Positions 16,204 to 24,902 of a stretch of DNA of 64,000 nucleotides are shown here, piece after piece; position 1 is the stretch's first letter; each line of letters begins with the position of its first letter. Source of the stretch: Mucilaginibacter sp. UR6-11 (GTDB lineage Bacteria; Bacteroidota; Bacteroidia; Sphingobacteriales; Sphingobacteriaceae); NCBI RefSeq assembly GCF_020880695.1, contig NZ_JAJIWO010000002.1, positions 62,001 to 126,000 on the forward strand, in the 5' to 3' direction. Position numbers and translations under genes: made by a program. The notes beneath the pieces are model-generated. The model saw nothing but the letters and a program-made list of their open reading frames with translations. It ran no database searches and had not been told where the DNA came from.

Positions 16204-16506
16204 TTAATTAAACCGAAATTCTTTTTTAAGCCTAAACAGGTTGCGGCCGAGAGTAAAAATCCGGTAAGTGATAATCAGCAAAGCCGGAACCCCCAGCCAA
16301 TGGGCGCGCCACGATCTAATCAAATCACCATGCAGCAGCCAGGACATGGCGTGGCCGATGCCGCAGCCCGGGCACCAGGTTATACCCACAGCCTTAAGCG
16401 GGCATAACGAATATTGCGACCCGATAGCAGGGTTAGTTATGCCCAACGCTATCAAAGCCGCAATCCAAAAAATAAGTTCGAAGTTTGTTTTTAAAAACTT
16501 AATCAA
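16204..16506 (-). CDS. DUF2752 membrane protein
   Basis: A 100-residue protein with two or three hydrophobic helices and the DUF2752 signature CPLKAVGITWCPGCGIGHAMSWLLHG, in which the CPGCG cysteines and the Leu-His-Gly segment are conserved. Function is unknown. Its 5' end overlaps by 8 bases the 3' end of the DUF4199-like gene, so the two are translated from one mRNA. Confidence 0.85.
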   Translation of the reverse strand: MIKFLKTNFELIFWIAALIALGITNPAIGSQYSLCPLKAVGITWCPGCGIGHAMSWLLHGDLIRSWRAHWLGVPALLIITYRIFTLGRNLFRLKKEFRFN

Positions 16507-16906
16507 CCTTGTTTGATTTTGTTGCCAAAACCAAAGATACAGCTAATGAAGACAATAATCCAACCAACAGTGCGCCAAACATACGGCCCGAAAAAGCGGT
16601 AAAGTTATTGCCCGCCTGTATATAATTGATATAAACTATACCGGCAAAAACGGCCAGGATACCACCAAATAATAAGATCTTGAAGCTTTGGATCAGCGCT
16701 TCTAAAAAGCCCATGTTGCCGCCAAGCTCATGATCGCGATAACCTTTTACACCAAAAAACAGGCCCGCTACAGGTATAAGGATAGACAGATACTCGAAAG
16801 GTGCCGTTTTATCGTCATAAGTATCATAACCCATTGCATGTGTAATAAATAACCAGGCAGCGCTTAGTACCCCTATAACGGCGCCCCATATTAATGCATT
16901 TTTCAT
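16499..16906 (-). CDS. DUF4199-like membrane protein
   Basis: A 135-residue protein with four hydrophobic helices (about residues 5-22, 40-55, 75-95 and 108-128). The loop GVKGYRDHELGGNMGFLEALIQSFKI, with conserved RD and G-F-x-x-A residues, matches DUF4199 proteins of Bacteroidota. No function is known. It is the first gene of a two-gene unit with the DUF2752 gene. Confidence 0.75.
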   Translation of the reverse strand: MKNALIWGAVIGVLSAAWLFITHAMGYDTYDDKTAPFEYLSILIPVAGLFFGVKGYRDHELGGNMGFLEALIQSFKILLFGGILAVFAGIVYINYIQAGNNFTAFSGRMFGALLVGLLSSLAVSLVLATKSNKVD

Positions 16907-17120
16907 TTTATTTGAGTATTAGGTTAAAAGTTGTGAGTTGTAATTTAATACGGGTCATAAATGCCATACGTTGTTAAACTATCATAAAAAGGATTTTTAA
17001 GGGGAGATTGTTTTGTTTAATTAAATTTTAAACGGCATAAGCCCCTTTTTAAAAGCGGCCGGCCAGCCGAAAAAATCAGCGTAATCCGTAAATCAACATT
17101 AATCGGCAATCCTTTTTACC

Positions 17121-17128
17121 TATCTTTG
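17121..17128 (+). promoter_or_regulatory. mfd -7 promoter box (TATCTTTG)
   Basis: A perfect TAnnTTTG match whose last base is 8 bases before the TTG start of mfd. Transcription would begin at or next to the start codon, giving a leaderless or nearly leaderless mRNA. Confidence 0.55.
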
Positions 17129-17135
17129 CACCGTT

Positions 17136-20100
17136 TTGAACATCCGTGATATATTAGAAAGATATAAAGCTGATGACCGGATTACGGCACTTGCAAAAGC
17201 CTTAAACGCGTCAAAAAATCCAAGGATACAGCTTCGTGGTTTGGTCGGATCGGGTGATGCGACCATGGCGGTAGCATTGTATTTTTTGCAGCATAAGCAC
17301 ATGGTGTTTGTACTACCCGAGCGCGAAGAAGCTGGCTATTTCCAGGCCGACCTGGAAAATTTGACCGGTAAAGAAGTTTTACTTTTCCCGTCATCATACC
17401 GCAAACCGTTTGAGTTTACCCAGCCCGATAGCAGCAATGTTTTAGCACGCGCCGAGGTGTTGAACGAGCTAAACCACTCGTCTGAATTTGGGCAGCTGAT
17501 CGTAACCTACCCCGAGGCCCTGGCCGAAAAGGTGATCGACCGTGCATCATTAGAAAAAAACACCCTTGAGATCGCCGTTACCAATAAGCTGAGCATTGAT
17601 TTTATCAACGAGTTTTTGGTGGAGTACGATTTTGACCGCGTTGATTTTGTATACGAGCCGGGGCAGTTCTCTATCCGCGGCGGTATTGTTGATATCTTCT
17701 CTTTCTCGCACGAGCTACCCTACCGGGTTGAGTTTTGGGGCGATATGATCGAGTCGATCCGGACGTTTGAGATCGAGAGCCAATTATCTGTTGAGCAGGT
17801 AAAGAGCATTACCATTGTGCCTAATGTACAATCAAAATTCTTAACAGAAAGTAATATATCCCTATTAGAATATATTGACGATGATACCCAGATCTGGATC
17901 AAAGACGTACAGTTTACGTTTGATATTATCCAGTCGGGCTATAAAAAAGCCACCCAGCTATGGAAGGCTTTATCGGCCGATGAAAAAAACCAAAACCCGG
18001 ATTGGATAGACCCCAAGTTTGGTTTTACGGATGAGAAGCTAATTGCCGATCAGTTGCATGACTACCCTGTAATTGAATTTGGCAAGCAGTTCTTCTATCA
18101 GCCTACCGAAACTATCAGCTTTGATCTTCGGCCGCAGCCATCGTTCAATAAAGACTTTAGCCTGCTCATCCATAACTTTAAAAACAATGAAACCGAAAAG
18201 ATAGAGAATTTTATCCTTACGGATTCGGCGCGACAGGTAGAGCGGCTTTACGCCATTTTAGAGGACCTGGATAAAACCGTAAAGTTTACACCGATAAGCG
18301 TTTCTATCCGCGAAGGGTTTGTGGACCGCGAACAGCACCTGGCTGCTTATACCGATCAACAGATCTTTGATCGTTACTATAAATACAAGCTTAAAAAAGG
18401 TTACCAGCGGTCGCAGGCTATCACGCTGAAAGAACTGCGCGAGCTAAAGCCCGGCGATTATGTTACCCATATTGACCATGGCATTGGTAAATATGCCGGT
18501 TTGGAAAAAGTAGAAGTTGCCGGCAAGCAGCAGGAGATGATCCGCTTAATTTATGCGGATAACGACCTGTTGTATGTAAACATCAACTCGCTTAACCGCA
18601 TTTCAAAATATAGCGGCAAAGAAGGCACCGTACCCCGGATGAACAAGCTGGGTACTGATACGTGGGAAAAGCTGAAGAAAACAACAAAAAAAAAAGTTAA
18701 AGATATAGCCCGCGATCTGATCAGGCTTTATGCCCTGCGTAAATCGCAGGTGGGCAACTCGTTTTCGCCCGACAGCTATCTGCAAACCGAGCTGGAAGCA
18801 TCCTTTATTTACGAGGATACCCCCGACCAGGAAAAAGCTACCACCGATTTTAAAAAGGATATGGAGGCCCCGCACCCGATGGACCGCCTGATCTGCGGCG
18901 ATGTGGGCTTTGGTAAAACAGAGGTTGCCATCCGCGCGGCGTTTAAAGCCGTTGCCGACAGCAAGCAGGTTGCCATATTGGTACCGACGACCATTTTAGC
19001 CGCCCAGCATTATAAAACGTTTAGCGAGCGCCTGAAAGGCTTCCCTTGTAATATCGATTACGTTAACCGCTTTAAATCGAGCAAGCAGATCAAGGAAACT
19101 TTAGAGAAGCTAAAAGAGGGTAAGGTTGATATTATTATCGGCACGCACCGCCTGGTAAGTAAGGATGTAAAGTTTAAGGACCTTGGCCTGATGATCATTG
19201 ATGAGGAACAAAAATTTGGCGTAAGCACCAAAGAGAAACTCAAACAAATGCGCGCCAATGTAGATACGTTGACATTGACAGCGACACCTATTCCGCGTAC
19301 CCTGCATTTCTCGCTGATGGGCGCGCGCGATCTTTCTATTATATCAACCCCGCCGCCAAACCGCCAGCCGGTTGTTACCGAGCTGCATGTGTTTAATGAT
19401 AAGCTGATAAAAGAAGCCGTTGAATTTGAACTTGAACGTGGCGGCCAGGTGTTCTTTATCCATAACCGGGTAAGTGATCTGCCGCAGTTGGGCGGCATGA
19501 TCCATAAACTGGTGCCGGGCGCACGCGTCGGCATAGCCCACGGCCAGCTGGAGGGCGACGCGCTGGAAGATGTGATGCTGAAATTTGTGAACAACGAGTA
19601 TGATGTATTGGTAGCCACCACCATTATTGAGGCCGGACTGGATATCCCCAATGCCAATACCATTATTATTAACCACGCGCACATGTTTGGGCTGAGCGAC
19701 CTGCACCAGATGCGCGGCCGGGTGGGCCGGAGCAATAAAAAGGCCTATTGCTATTTGCTGAGCCCGCCATTGTCAACCCTGACCAACGAGGCCCGTAAAC
19801 GCCTGAGCGCCATTGAAGAATTTTCAGACCTCGGCAGCGGCTTTAATGTTGCTATGCGCGACCTGGATATCCGCGGCAGCGGAAATTTGTTAGGCGCCGA
19901 ACAAAGCGGCTTTATTGCCGAAATAGGGTTTGAGATGTATCATAAAATACTGGACGAAGCCATACACGAGTTAAAGGACGACGAATTTAAAGGTTTGTTT
20001 CCTGATGATAAACCGCGCCCGTTTGTAGCCTATACACAGGTTGATACCGACCTGGAGATCCTGATCCCTAACGAATACGTAACCAGCTTATCAGAGCGGT

Positions 20101-20489
20101 ATAACTTATATTCTGACCTGTCAAAACTGGAAAACGAGGCCGAACTGCAAGCATTTCAACAACAGCTGCATGATCGCTTCGGCCCGATACCTCCGCAGGT
20201 AAACGACCTGCTCAATACCATGCGCCTGCAATGGACCGGCAAAGCCATAGGTTTTGAAAAAATATCACTAAAAAAAGGCGTGTTACGCGGCTATTTCATT
20301 ACCAACCAGCAATCGCCTTACTTTGAAACCGCGGCTTTTCGCAATGTGCTCAACTTTGTGCAGGCCAACCCGCGCCGCACCAATTTAAAAGAAGTAAAAA
20401 ACACCCTACGTTTAAGTATTGAAGGGGTAATGGGGATTACCGAAGCGGTTGAGTTATTGAGTGGAATGCTGGAAGTTCAGGAAGCGTAA
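17136..20489 (+). CDS. mfd: Transcription-repair coupling factor Mfd
   Basis: Mfd removes RNA polymerase stalled at lesions and recruits UvrA. The 1117-residue protein has the UvrB-like N-terminal domains (GSGDATMAVALYF, the IRGGIVDIFSF motif), the CarD-like RNA-polymerase-interaction domain (PGDYVTHIDHGIGKYAGLE, about residue 440), the translocase core with GDVGFGKTEVA and the LMIIDEEQ motif, LTATPIPRTL, QMRGRVGRS, and the C-terminal TRCF domain. Length is normal. The start is TTG, fixed by the promoter box just upstream. It is a single-gene unit. Confidence 0.97.
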   Translation: MNIRDILERYKADDRITALAKALNASKNPRIQLRGLVGSGDATMAVALYFLQHKHMVFVLPEREEAGYFQADLENLTGKEVLLFPSSYRKPFEFTQPDSSNVLARAEVLNELNHSSEFGQLIVTYPEALAEKVIDRASLEKNTLEIAVTNKLSIDFINEFLVEYDFDRVDFVYEPGQFSIRGGIVDIFSFSHELPYRVEFWGDMIESIRTFEIESQLSVEQVKSITIVPNVQSKFLTESNISLLEYIDDDTQIWIKDVQFTFDIIQSGYKKATQLWKALSADEKNQNPDWIDPKFGFTDEKLIADQLHDYPVIEFGKQFFYQPTETISFDLRPQPSFNKDFSLLIHNFKNNETEKIENFILTDSARQVERLYAILEDLDKTVKFTPISVSIREGFVDREQHLAAYTDQQIFDRYYKYKLKKGYQRSQAITLKELRELKPGDYVTHIDHGIGKYAGLEKVEVAGKQQEMIRLIYADNDLLYVNINSLNRISKYSGKEGTVPRMNKLGTDTWEKLKKTTKKKVKDIARDLIRLYALRKSQVGNSFSPDSYLQTELEASFIYEDTPDQEKATTDFKKDMEAPHPMDRLICGDVGFGKTEVAIRAAFKAVADSKQVAILVPTTILAAQHYKTFSERLKGFPCNIDYVNRFKSSKQIKETLEKLKEGKVDIIIGTHRLVSKDVKFKDLGLMIIDEEQKFGVSTKEKLKQMRANVDTLTLTATPIPRTLHFSLMGARDLSIISTPPPNRQPVVTELHVFNDKLIKEAVEFELERGGQVFFIHNRVSDLPQLGGMIHKLVPGARVGIAHGQLEGDALEDVMLKFVNNEYDVLVATTIIEAGLDIPNANTIIINHAHMFGLSDLHQMRGRVGRSNKKAYCYLLSPPLSTLTNEARKRLSAIEEFSDLGSGFNVAMRDLDIRGSGNLLGAEQSGFIAEIGFEMYHKILDEAIHELKDDEFKGLFPDDKPRPFVAYTQVDTDLEILIPNEYVTSLSERYNLYSDLSKLENEAELQAFQQQLHDRFGPIPPQVNDLLNTMRLQWTGKAIGFEKISLKKGVLRGYFITNQQSPYFETAAFRNVLNFVQANPRRTNLKEVKNTLRLSIEGVMGITEAVELLSGMLEVQEA

Positions 20490-20561
20490 ATAACTTTTAA
20501 TATCCTCTGCACTGACTGCTTGCTGTCTGTTAGGACACGAAGCACGAAATAGGACCACCCC

Positions 20562-20585
20562 GTTGTCTGTGCCCCCACAGACAAC
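20562..20585. repeat. Perfect 10-bp inverted repeat downstream of mfd
   Basis: GTTGTCTGTG-CCCC-CACAGACAAC is a perfect palindrome with a 4-base loop in the mfd 3' intergenic region. It has no T-run on either strand. It could be a 3'-end hairpin shared by the convergent genes or a dispersed repeat. Confidence 0.6.
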
Positions 20586-20626
20586 TACACGCTTGCCAGA
20601 ACGGACAGTGTGCCCAATCAAGTATA

Positions 20627-20968
20627 TTATCGATTGGCGTTATAAACAGATAGCTCCGGCTCGTTAACAGGGCGGTAATAGGTTAACCCTAACCCAAATA
20701 ACCGTTTGCAAAACTCAAACGTGCCGCCAAAGCCGCGCCCTTTTACATACTTAAACCTAATGGACGATTGTTTGGCCAGATCAGTACCTACCTGGCAGGC
20801 ATAGGCCCGGCAATAGGCACCATCAGGTATCTCACTAAAAACATCCAGGTCAAAAGAAGCCATATCGCCCGGGCTTAATTTTATAGAGGGGGTTTTGTGC
20901 CCTTCGTTTCCCCACCTCAGTTCAAACCTGGCTTCTGGTATGTTGTTGTTAAAAAAATGTACGGTCAT
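20627..20968 (-). CDS. Hypothetical protein, 113 residues
   Basis: I do not recognise the family. The protein has no signal peptide or membrane segment and has a beta-rich pattern (VHFFNNNIPEARFELRWG, IRFKYVKGRGFGGTFEF). The middle, SPGDMASFDLDVFSEIPDGAYCRAYA, resembles an immunoglobulin-like or beta-sandwich fold. Codon use looks like that of its neighbours. It is convergent with mfd and is followed upstream on the same strand by a small membrane gene. Confidence 0.6.
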   Translation of the reverse strand: MTVHFFNNNIPEARFELRWGNEGHKTPSIKLSPGDMASFDLDVFSEIPDGAYCRAYACQVGTDLAKQSSIRFKYVKGRGFGGTFEFCKRLFGLGLTYYRPVNEPELSVYNANR

Positions 20969-21062
20969 AATCTTTAGTTGCCGGTTCCCGTGGGCGTTTA
21001 CGGTTAACGTATCCCCGCCTGTTAAGGAACGCCGGCGCTGTTTAAAGTTAAAATGATGTGGG

Positions 21063-21242
21063 TTAATTTTTGATGGAGTGCTGCTTTTGCTTCAAGATTC
21101 GGGTCAGCCTGCGGCGTTTTTCGTTTATTAAACGCGATGACCAGAAGTCAAATTTTCCGCCTGTTATTAACGCTCCGCCAACTCCTAACACCATTATCAT
21201 CGTTATAATAAACACGTGTAAACTATCATTCAATATTATCAT
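21063..21242 (-). CDS. Small membrane protein, 59 residues
   Basis: A short minus-strand gene starting ATG at 21242. The product has one N-terminal hydrophobic helix (HVFIITMIMVLGVGGALI) followed by a strongly basic cytoplasmic tail (NEKRRRLTRILKQKQ), the layout of a genuine small single-pass membrane protein. No family is recognised. It lies 94 bases upstream of the 113-residue hypothetical gene on the same strand and may share its transcript. Confidence 0.5.
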   Translation of the reverse strand: MIILNDSLHVFIITMIMVLGVGGALITGGKFDFWSSRLINEKRRRLTRILKQKQHSIKN

Positions 21243-21544
21243 CCTCGTTTTTCCTTAGTTGCAACCCCATAGGCAACGACCGTGCCAGTAAATAACATAT
21301 TTAACCAACACGATAATATTCAAGCAATTATAAATTAATTATATAAAATATTATTTATTTAGAAATAGCCCCTTGTCGGTTATAACAGATTTAAGCCAGA
21401 AAAGAGTGGAGTCTTTCTTACAGCAATAGCCTGGTAAAGGATTGGTAAGGAGTAATGTTGGGCATACCAACGGTTATCTGTTAGGTGCGGTATGGTTTCG
21501 GCGAAAGGGCTATGCCGGTTATCGCACAGCGTGTTGTAATCAGT
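21243..21544. other. AT-rich intergenic stretch without recognisable genes
   Basis: About 300 bases, very AT-rich around 21300-21365, between two small minus-strand genes. I see no credible ORF, RNA fold or conserved motif in it beyond short AT repeats. It may hold the promoter of the small membrane gene. Confidence 0.5.
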
Positions 21545-21745
21545 TTAAAAATAACGCTTTAATAAAAATATGCGCGAGGGGTGTTTATCTTTATTCTCAA
21601 TTATTTCATGAAAATCTTCTCTTAAAAACATAAACTCTTTCAACCGTTCCTTATAACCCTGCATTTCATTCTGAAGCTCGCTCATGGCTATTTCAAGGCA
21701 ATGAATTTTGTAGTTTCTGTTTGTTTCTTCGTCGTCTACCAGCAT
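21545..21745 (-). CDS. Hypothetical small coiled-coil protein, 66 residues
   Basis: A small charged protein with a probable coiled coil (IAMSELQNEMQGYKERLKEF) and the acidic start MLVDDEETNRN. It has no membrane segment or known motif. Sizes and starts like this occur among hypothetical cytoplasmic proteins of Sphingobacteriaceae. The evidence is the open frame and its protein-like composition only. Confidence 0.45.
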   Translation of the reverse strand: MLVDDEETNRNYKIHCLEIAMSELQNEMQGYKERLKEFMFLREDFHEIIENKDKHPSRIFLLKRYF

Positions 21746-21892
21746 ACTTTATTGAAATTAATATACTAATATAACAGTAGTTGTTAGTTAACCAATTTTA
21801 AGCAGCAGTAATTTTTTGTAAGGAAAGATAGAAAGAGCGGCGTGCACGGTTGATAGCTATAAAGCGTACCCGGTATTCATTTCAAGGTATGG

Positions 21893-22678
21893 CTACAAGC
21901 CCGAGTAATAATCATACCCCAATTCGGCCCAGTAATCACGCGGCCGGGCATTGCTAAAGCTTATGGTGCCAATGCGTTTCAGGTTTTTTATGCCATACTT
22001 AACCGGGATGATGAGCCTTAGCGGTGCGCCATGGTCAAGCGGCAATGGTTTGGCGTTAACCTCATAGGCCAGCAGGGTTTGCGGGTGTATGGCACTGGGC
22101 ATATCAATGCCAACATAATAGGTCTTATCGGGCGTTTCCATACCCACGTATTGCAGCCGCGTTTGGTCGTGAAGGTTATAATGCATTATAAAGTCAATCA
22201 GCCTTACGCCACCCCAGTAAGAGATCTGGTCCCATCCCTCCACGCATTTAAAATCAAAAACGATCTCAGTTTTGGGCAGGGCCTTTAAATCGGCCAGGGT
22301 AACATTTAATGTTTCGCCATTTTGTTTTTTAACTTCCAGTTTCCAGGCGGCTATATCAAACGGCTTATTGTCTTCAATGCCGATGTCGCTGTTATAGCGC
22401 ACGTTTTTGGCCGCCATTGATTTTGGATAGGTTTTAACCAGGTGGTTTTCATTATAAAACAGGCGGCGAACGGCGATCTCTGTTTTATTGAGCGCACGGC
22501 GCAACGGCACCCGCTGGCCGCCGGTAATCCCTTTTACCTCATCCGGCGAGTTGTACAGCCACTTCCACCCAAATACGCCGCCGGCAACTGCCGCCCCAAA
22601 AACACCAAACGATATAAAGGTGCGCCGGTTTATTTTTTGGTCGATGGTGAGCGATTGTTTAACTTTTTTCTTCGTCAT
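21893..22678 (-). CDS. Tat-exported molybdopterin-dependent oxidoreductase (MsrP/YedY-like fold)
   Basis: A 261-residue periplasmic sulfite-oxidase-fold enzyme. A twin-arginine signal is seen (NRRTFISFGVFGAA, Arg 18-19). The molybdenum-ligating Cys is C145 in FDFKCVEGWDQ, followed by the WGGVRLIDFI pterin-binding region and LDHGAPLRLIIPVKYGIKNLK. In E. coli, MsrP of this fold reduces periplasmic methionine sulfoxide with electrons from the haem protein MsrQ. Here a b-type cytochrome gene overlaps by 20 bases upstream and would be the electron donor. The substrate is inferred, not shown. ATG 22678 fits the Tat signal. Confidence 0.88.
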   Translation of the reverse strand: MTKKKVKQSLTIDQKINRRTFISFGVFGAAVAGGVFGWKWLYNSPDEVKGITGGQRVPLRRALNKTEIAVRRLFYNENHLVKTYPKSMAAKNVRYNSDIGIEDNKPFDIAAWKLEVKKQNGETLNVTLADLKALPKTEIVFDFKCVEGWDQISYWGGVRLIDFIMHYNLHDQTRLQYVGMETPDKTYYVGIDMPSAIHPQTLLAYEVNAKPLPLDHGAPLRLIIPVKYGIKNLKRIGTISFSNARPRDYWAELGYDYYSGL

Positions 22679-23351
22679 GGGCTTTTTCAATAATGGGTTT
22701 GGTGTTAATAACCTCAAACCCGGTAACTGCCGAACTAAAGTTTTTCCATCCCGCCAGGAAAACCTGCACCACATGGATCACAAAAAAGAAAACATAGCCC
22801 AGCGTTAGCACAAAATGGATAATGCGCGCAAAATGATAGCCGCCGCATAACCAGGTTAAATAATAAAACTGCACGGGTTTGTATATGGCTAAACCGGTAA
22901 CCACCGAGCCGATACCCATTACAATTATGGCGGTATAGGCTATCCGCTGGGCGGCATTATATTTTTTTTGCGGGGGCGCCATTTTGCGGATATGCAGATC
23001 ATGCAGCAATACCTGCCAGGCCTCTTTAAATGACTTTTTTTGAGGGACAAGCTCGCGCCACTCGCCCGATACGAGGGTGTAAGCCACATAAAACACCCCG
23101 TTAAGGATAAAGAACCACATAAATAAAAAGTGGAACGCCATGCCTTCTGACAACCGGTGTACCAGGTGAAATTTAGTGTAGAACCAATCAGGGAAGAACT
23201 TAAAAAAGGTATGACCAAACAGGGTGACTTTATATTCGTCGTTGGCCCAGTAGATCAGCATCCCGCTCCATATCATGACAGACAGCATCGGGAAGTTTAC
23301 CCAATGGCACCAGCGCATGGCTAATGAATGTTTTTCTTTGATCTGTTTCAC
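22659..23351 (-). CDS. Membrane b-type cytochrome (cytochrome b561/MsrQ-like role)
   Basis: A 230-residue protein with five hydrophobic helices and histidines suited to haem b: MRWCHWVNFPML in helix 1, HLVHRLSEGMAFHFLF in helix 2, and the HFARIIHFVL / FFFVIHVVQVFLAGW pair near the C-terminus. It belongs to the cytochrome b/b6 N-terminal-like family of enzyme-associated di-haem subunits. The 20-base overlap with the molybdoenzyme gene strongly supports that it is its quinol-oxidising partner. The gene lies 40 bases after the DUF1223 gene and is probably co-transcribed from the ECF-type promoter. Confidence 0.88.
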   Translation of the reverse strand: MKQIKEKHSLAMRWCHWVNFPMLSVMIWSGMLIYWANDEYKVTLFGHTFFKFFPDWFYTKFHLVHRLSEGMAFHFLFMWFFILNGVFYVAYTLVSGEWRELVPQKKSFKEAWQVLLHDLHIRKMAPPQKKYNAAQRIAYTAIIVMGIGSVVTGLAIYKPVQFYYLTWLCGGYHFARIIHFVLTLGYVFFFVIHVVQVFLAGWKNFSSAVTGFEVINTKPIIEKAHDEEKS

Positions 23352-23391
23352 GGATTGAATTTAATGATAATATTTTAATGCTGTCCCGAGA

Positions 23392-24171
23392 TTAACCCGC
23401 CGATGCAAGTGCTTGTCTGGCAGCGCCGATAATTTCGCCGGTTGTTGTGTTTTGCAGCAAGCCAATGATCTCCCAGTTTTGCGGGTTAAAGTCTTTGGGC
23501 AGGACCAGGCTTTCGTCGCCGCTTTTGCCGTTGCTTAAAAGACTGCCCTGCAGCTGGCGGACAACCTGAACATGTGCCAGGTTACGCCCCTTATTTTCGC
23601 CGGCTTTTACGCTGGTTTGCGCCGATTTTTGTACCAGGGCCAGCAGCAACCGGCTGTTGTCGCCGTTACCCGCTGCCTGGTAATGCAGCGTTAATTTTTG
23701 TGCGCCGGCCTTAACATTGCTTAGCGTTATTTGTGCCGTTGACGGCTTTTGCAGGCCCGCCTTAATAGCATTGCGCAATGTGCCTTCTTCTGAGCCTACA
23801 AATTCTTTTTTGCCGTTAACCACTATTTGCGGCGTATAAACCTGCGGCAGGTGCAGGTATTGCGCATAAGCGCCTTGTCTTTTAGTGTAGTCAGCACTGC
23901 TGAATATGTCGCGCCAGCCAAGTCGGTTCCAGTAGTCTACATGAAATGCCAGGATGTAAACAGGCTGGTCATTATATTCCTTTTGGATCCTGGCTACCAG
24001 TTCATCAGCCGGCGGGCAGCTTGAGCAGCCCTCGGAGGTAAACAGCTCGATCACTGCGAAGCCTTTCCCCGCAGTTGCATAGTTAGTTGGCTTTGCGGCA
24101 CTAAATACCGGGGTAACAATTGCAAGCAACATAACGGCAACTGCTATAATAAATATTTTTAGCTTTTTCAT
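23392..24171 (-). CDS. DUF1223 secreted thioredoxin-fold protein
   Basis: A 259-residue exported protein with a signal peptide (MKKLKIFIIAVAVMLLAIV) and a thioredoxin-like domain bearing C49-S-S-C52 in FTSEGCSSCPPADELV. The downstream GWRDIFSSADYTKRQGAYA and YTPQIVVNG elements are typical of DUF1223. The family is uncharacterised; the CxxC suggests periplasmic thiol chemistry. It heads the divergent operon with the cytochrome and molybdoenzyme, and its promoter (35 bases upstream) is the mirror image of the sigma-factor promoter. The ATG at 24171 is chosen because it starts the signal peptide. Confidence 0.88.
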   Translation of the reverse strand: MKKLKIFIIAVAVMLLAIVTPVFSAAKPTNYATAGKGFAVIELFTSEGCSSCPPADELVARIQKEYNDQPVYILAFHVDYWNRLGWRDIFSSADYTKRQGAYAQYLHLPQVYTPQIVVNGKKEFVGSEEGTLRNAIKAGLQKPSTAQITLSNVKAGAQKLTLHYQAAGNGDNSRLLLALVQKSAQTSVKAGENKGRNLAHVQVVRQLQGSLLSNGKSGDESLVLPKDFNPQNWEIIGLLQNTTTGEIIGAARQALASAG

Positions 24172-24205
24172 TTTAATGAAAGTTAATAAATGTATATACG
24201 CAATT

Positions 24206-24232
24206 GGTCGGCCCGGCATTGTAAACCTTACA
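24206..24232 (-). promoter_or_regulatory. ECF-type promoter of the DUF1223 operon
   Basis: On the minus strand TGTAAGGTT (24224-24232), a 13-base spacer, then CGACC (24206-24210), 35 bases before the DUF1223 ATG. Spacing and sequence match two plus-strand copies in this locus, which makes it a probable target of the adjacent sigma factor. Confidence 0.75.
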
Positions 24233-24279
24233 ATAAATTTAATAATTTTATTTAACCTGACATTTATTGTAAGGTTTAC
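24221..24279. repeat. Perfect 18-bp inverted repeat carrying two divergent -35 elements
   Basis: GTAAACCTTACAATAAAT (24221-24238) and its exact reverse complement ATTTATTGTAAGGTTTAC (24262-24279) are separated by 23 AT-rich bases. Each arm contains the TGTAAGGTT element of one of two divergent promoters. The symmetry lets one sigma factor drive both directions. Confidence 0.85.
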
Positions 24280-24294
24280 AGCTTATTTACGACT
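24268..24294 (+). promoter_or_regulatory. ECF-type promoter of the sigma/anti-sigma operon
   Basis: TGTAAGGTT (24268-24276), a 13-base spacer and CGACT (24290-24294), 29 bases before the sigma-factor ATG. It is the expected autoregulated promoter of an ECF sigma operon. Confidence 0.75.
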
Positions 24295-24322
24295 GATATA
24301 ATATTTACCGGATAAAATAGAG

Positions 24323-24901
24323 ATGTTAGCCACCACCACGTCCTCCTTACTTAACCCGCATAAATGGGTTGACAATTATGCCGATTACCTATATGCCTAT
24401 GCATTAGCCCGCCTTAATGACGAAGAACAGGCGCGCGACCTGGTGCAGGAAGTTTTTTTGGCTGCATTGGAACGGGCCGATATGTTTGAGGGTAAAAGTA
24501 CCGAACGAACCTGGTTAACAGCCATCTTAAAAAACAAAATCATTGATACCTATCGCAGGCGGTCCTCTGGACTTAATAACGTTACGATAAGGGCTGCCGA
24601 GCAAGAGCAGGAAGATTTTTTTTATCCGGCAGATGGCCATTGGCGCGAAGAACACCGGCCAAAAGAATTTGGCATTGAGGATCATGACCCCCTGCACAAC
24701 AAAGAATTTAACCTGGTGCTGCAACAATGTTTGAAAAAATTACCCGCATTATGGCTGGCGGTTTTTACCATGAAGCACATGGAGGATGAGTCGACCGAAA
24801 ATATTTGTACGGAACTAAAGGTCACGTCAGCTAACTTTTGGGTAATTATTCATCGTACGAAACTTAACCTGAGGGCATGCCTTCAAAAAACATGGATTTA
24901 A
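24323..24901 (+). CDS. ECF-type RNA polymerase sigma factor
   Basis: A 192-residue sigma-70-family factor with only regions 2 and 4. Region 2 is seen as YALARLNDEEQARDLVQEVF and TWLTAILKNKIIDTYRRR (-10 recognition helix). Region 4 is seen near residues 135-190 with LPALWLAVFTMKHMEDEST and an HTH ending VIIHRTKLNLRACL. The anti-sigma gene begins one base after its stop. Three matching promoters surround it, so it probably controls its own operon, the DUF1223-cytochrome-molybdoenzyme operon and the Met-rich peptide gene. Confidence 0.93.
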   Translation: MLATTTSSLLNPHKWVDNYADYLYAYALARLNDEEQARDLVQEVFLAALERADMFEGKSTERTWLTAILKNKIIDTYRRRSSGLNNVTIRAAEQEQEDFFYPADGHWREEHRPKEFGIEDHDPLHNKEFNLVLQQCLKKLPALWLAVFTMKHMEDESTENICTELKVTSANFWVIIHRTKLNLRACLQKTWI

Positions 24902-24902
24902 A

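Noticed and set aside
19058..19735. 225-residue ORF antisense to mfd
   Set aside because: It lies wholly inside a conserved part of mfd; composition is rich in Ser, Arg and Trp and has no motif.
21070..21258. Plus-strand 62-residue ORF
   Set aside because: The opposite strand holds a more protein-like small membrane gene over the same bases.
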